Source: Anas platyrhynchos
Lineage: Eukaryota; Chordata; Aves; Anseriformes; Anatidae
Assembly: GCF_047663525.1 (NCBI RefSeq)
Contig: NC_092588.1
Location: forward strand, 142,932,001-142,996,000
Length of the DNA: 64,000 nt
Direction: 5' to 3'
Position 1 is the first letter of the stretch; every line of letters starts with the position of its first letter. The notes under the pieces are model-generated. The model saw only the letters and a program-made list of their open reading frames with translations. It had not been told where the DNA came from and ran no database searches. The position numbers and the translations under genes are program-made. Positions 61,501-64,000 of the stretch are shown in pieces.

Positions 61501-64000
61501 CTGTGCAGAAAGATTAAGCTGACTGTAACAACGCTGTGCTTGCAAGAAATGAATACTTCTATGAACAAGCAAAAAAAAAAAATCCTGCTTATGTTTGCAT
61601 CTTTTGCAATTTAGGAAAGATGAAAACCAACCTCCATAAATTTAAATTAACAATAGAGTGTTATTAAAAATATGGTGAAAATCACCATGGAAAATCAAAA
61701 GTAAGACTGAGATACAATAGAAAAATGAAGTTTCTGTAAAAGGATTAAGCTTAAAAGTAAACTTCTACAAGAGAACAGAGGGAAAAAGAATTGCTAGCCC
61801 AGGATATTTGATAAAATAAAATTCAGTGAATGTGAAAGGAGTCACAACCTATACTGTGTGGAATATGGATATCAGCAGAAATTAACCTTAGCTGCCAAGT
61901 ATGCAGGCTATAAAATAAAAGGGGAAAATTCTGTCACCACAGCAACATAAAACTCTGGACATTAAGAAGCTTGCAGCAGGGCACTGGTTTCAGCTCTGTG
62001 ACTAGAAGCCTACTGAACATGCTAACCCATAAAGCACCCTGGAATGTAACAGGTTTGGTGAAATAGGAACAGCCGCCGGGAAGAAAATATGAAGAACAAA
62101 TGTTCTCCAGCTATAGAAGTCTCCAAACACTTCTCAACATGAAACAAAAATCAGAAGCTGCTACTAATAAACTTAATTAAGGTCCAACAACAATCCAAGG
62201 AAAACTACTCATATCTTTAAGAATAAGAAAAAGAATGAAAAAAAATAAAAGTCTGTTTATTCTTTCAATCACTAGCAATACACATCCTTACATTTGCATA
62301 GGGAAATCCACTTGGATTTCAGAATCCAAACTGAAAACTGGCAATGCGCATACACATCCTGTACCCCCTGAAATATTTTTAAAAGATGCCAATGTAAAAT
62401 GCTGTGTTTCTTTAGATTTAGTAATAAAATTCAAAAGAAGTGAACAAAGGATTGTGATTACATTCAATGAATGTAAATTCAAATATGTTCATGAAATTAG
62501 AAAGCTAATTTCTCAAATTCAGAGAAGCTACCCTAACAGGACATATTATAATTTAAATCCATCTTTGCTCCACGAATTCACCAGTAAGGCTCCAGAATCC
62601 TATAAAGCACTTAAATGTGCTCTGTTCATTTTCATTCTTTAAAACAAGAGCTAAAGTATATGCTTAAATTATGAATATCCTTTGATGAATTTAGTTTAAT
62701 CTTACATAACTTTTAGTGAAAAAATGGTATTTGTAAACGAATTTGCATGTACTTTTAGTATTCATATTGCCAACAAAAATAATTATAGTACCATGGTCGT
62801 TACCAAGGTTTGTAAGAAAATGCTGTAAAATATTGTAATATTTTATTAGATATTTCTGGATATTTTTTCCCCTTCAAAATATTGGGATTTTTTACACTCG
62901 CTCGTATCCTGAGTATTTCTATTGTTACACAGGAACTGCACAAACACAGAGCAGACTTCGTACTCTGCCTGCTTCTGGACTGATTCCCAGCTTGCACATT
63001 TAGACAGGGTTAATAAAAATTTAGATTATGTCTGGATTTTTAAGACAAAATTGAGAATAGTAAACAGATGATATTCATCTATATTTACTGTATATTCATA
63101 AAGGTTCAAGTAATGTAACTAGAATTTAAGGTTGGCAAAGATGAACTCCTAATGTTCTCCCCAGCAATTTCTCAGGAAATTAAGGCAGAAACACACAATA
63201 CAAGAGTGTAACTTAAGTATTAGGAACTGGTGAAAAATCATGAAATTTATTTGAGCCACTTTAGAGGGGAGTGTTCAAATTAATAGTAGGTTAACCCTGG
63301 GCATAAAAGATCTGAACCCAAAAGGCAGAGAAATCATGCTTTCTTAAAGCTGTCTTTTCTACCGATTACTCTTCATGACCACCTCGTGTGCATCTGAAGT
63401 ACAAACCCTTTCAGAGGAGTTCCGATACTCAGAGGACATCCTGGTTCAGACTGAAATGTGAACACATAGACAGAGCCCTAAACCCATAACAAGCCATGAA
63501 ATTGAATTAGAAACAAGAATTAAAAATAGAATTGTTGCAGTTCACTTGATGTGATTACGCGCTATTAAAATGAGGATGAAACCTGACTTACTCTTTTTGA
63601 TTTTAGGAAGTTGCCAGTGCATCTGTACTTTGAAAACCTGTTCTAAAATTTTGACATGCAAAAAGATATACCATGCTTCAACCCAGTTGATGCTAACTGT
63701 TCACATGTGTGAATATTAGCTGCTGTAAATGCAAGGTGATACAGCTCAGATCCTTCATTACTGGTTAAACTAATTCAGACTGCCTTGTTCTTGCAATAGG
63801 TTATGACGCACTGACAGGCATCCTGAACTCGTTGGGGTGACCCAAGTCCTTCGGTGGCAACGTTTCAGGTTTTGTTTTCAGTTTAGTATGTTTAATCAAG
63901 ACTTTATGCTGTAAAACTGAAGACTTGCCTAGAAATTTAGTTATGTAGTAAGCAAGGAGAGCCACAAATGTCTATCATCTTTCGATAGCATATATATTCA
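58536..64000 (-). other. MPP7: MPP7 intron, at least 5.5 kb, runs off the right edge
   Basis: The exon preceding the HOOK exon (the family has a segment around RRPEILVQPLKVSNRK) was not found here, so the intron extends past 64000. AT-rich; (ATAC)4 at 59887-59902 and a run of about 16 A near 60149-60164. No nested gene recognised. Confidence 0.75.

Overview
The window is vertebrate nuclear DNA, most likely avian. It is AT-rich, its genes are split by GT-AG introns, interspersed repeats are few, and the only recognisable mobile elements are old CR1-type LINE fragments, the dominant family of birds and reptiles. The roughly 20 kb spacer between its two genes is also compact for a vertebrate. 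I cannot name the species. No bacterial, viral or CRISPR-type system is visible.

Two protein genes are present, both on the minus strand and both cut by a window edge. At the left is the 5' half of ARMC4 (also ODAD2), a component of the outer dynein arm docking machinery of motile cilia. The ATG lies at 21669, nine coding exons run down to 8195 and encode residues 1-476, and the rest of the gene (the armadillo repeats) lies beyond position 1. All nine exons join in frame and align collinearly with the N-terminal half of vertebrate ARMC4. A CpG island at about 22380-22825 is the probable promoter. It carries RFX-type half-sites and a forkhead site, as expected for a ciliary gene.

At the right is the 3' end of MPP7, a MAGUK scaffold of cell junctions. 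Six coding exons from 58535 down to the stop codon at 46268 encode the last 259 residues: the HOOK segment and the whole guanylate-kinase-like domain. A probable 3 kb 3' UTR ends near 43240. The L27, PDZ and SH3 exons lie beyond 64000.

From about 22826 to 43240 is intergenic DNA with no gene I can support. It holds simple repeats, GC-richer patches around 33.5-35.2 kb and 37.4-39.4 kb, one small orphan CpG cluster, and possible but unproven regulatory sequence. The order ARMC4 then MPP7 on one strand matches the human 10p12.1 neighbourhood, so this is an old syntenic block, not a co-functioning cassette: one gene serves motile cilia and the other epithelial polarity. I found no convincing novel biological system. 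The most useful leads are the ciliary promoter module, unusual splice donors in ARMC4, CR1 fragments beside splice sites, and a few unexplained sequence structures.
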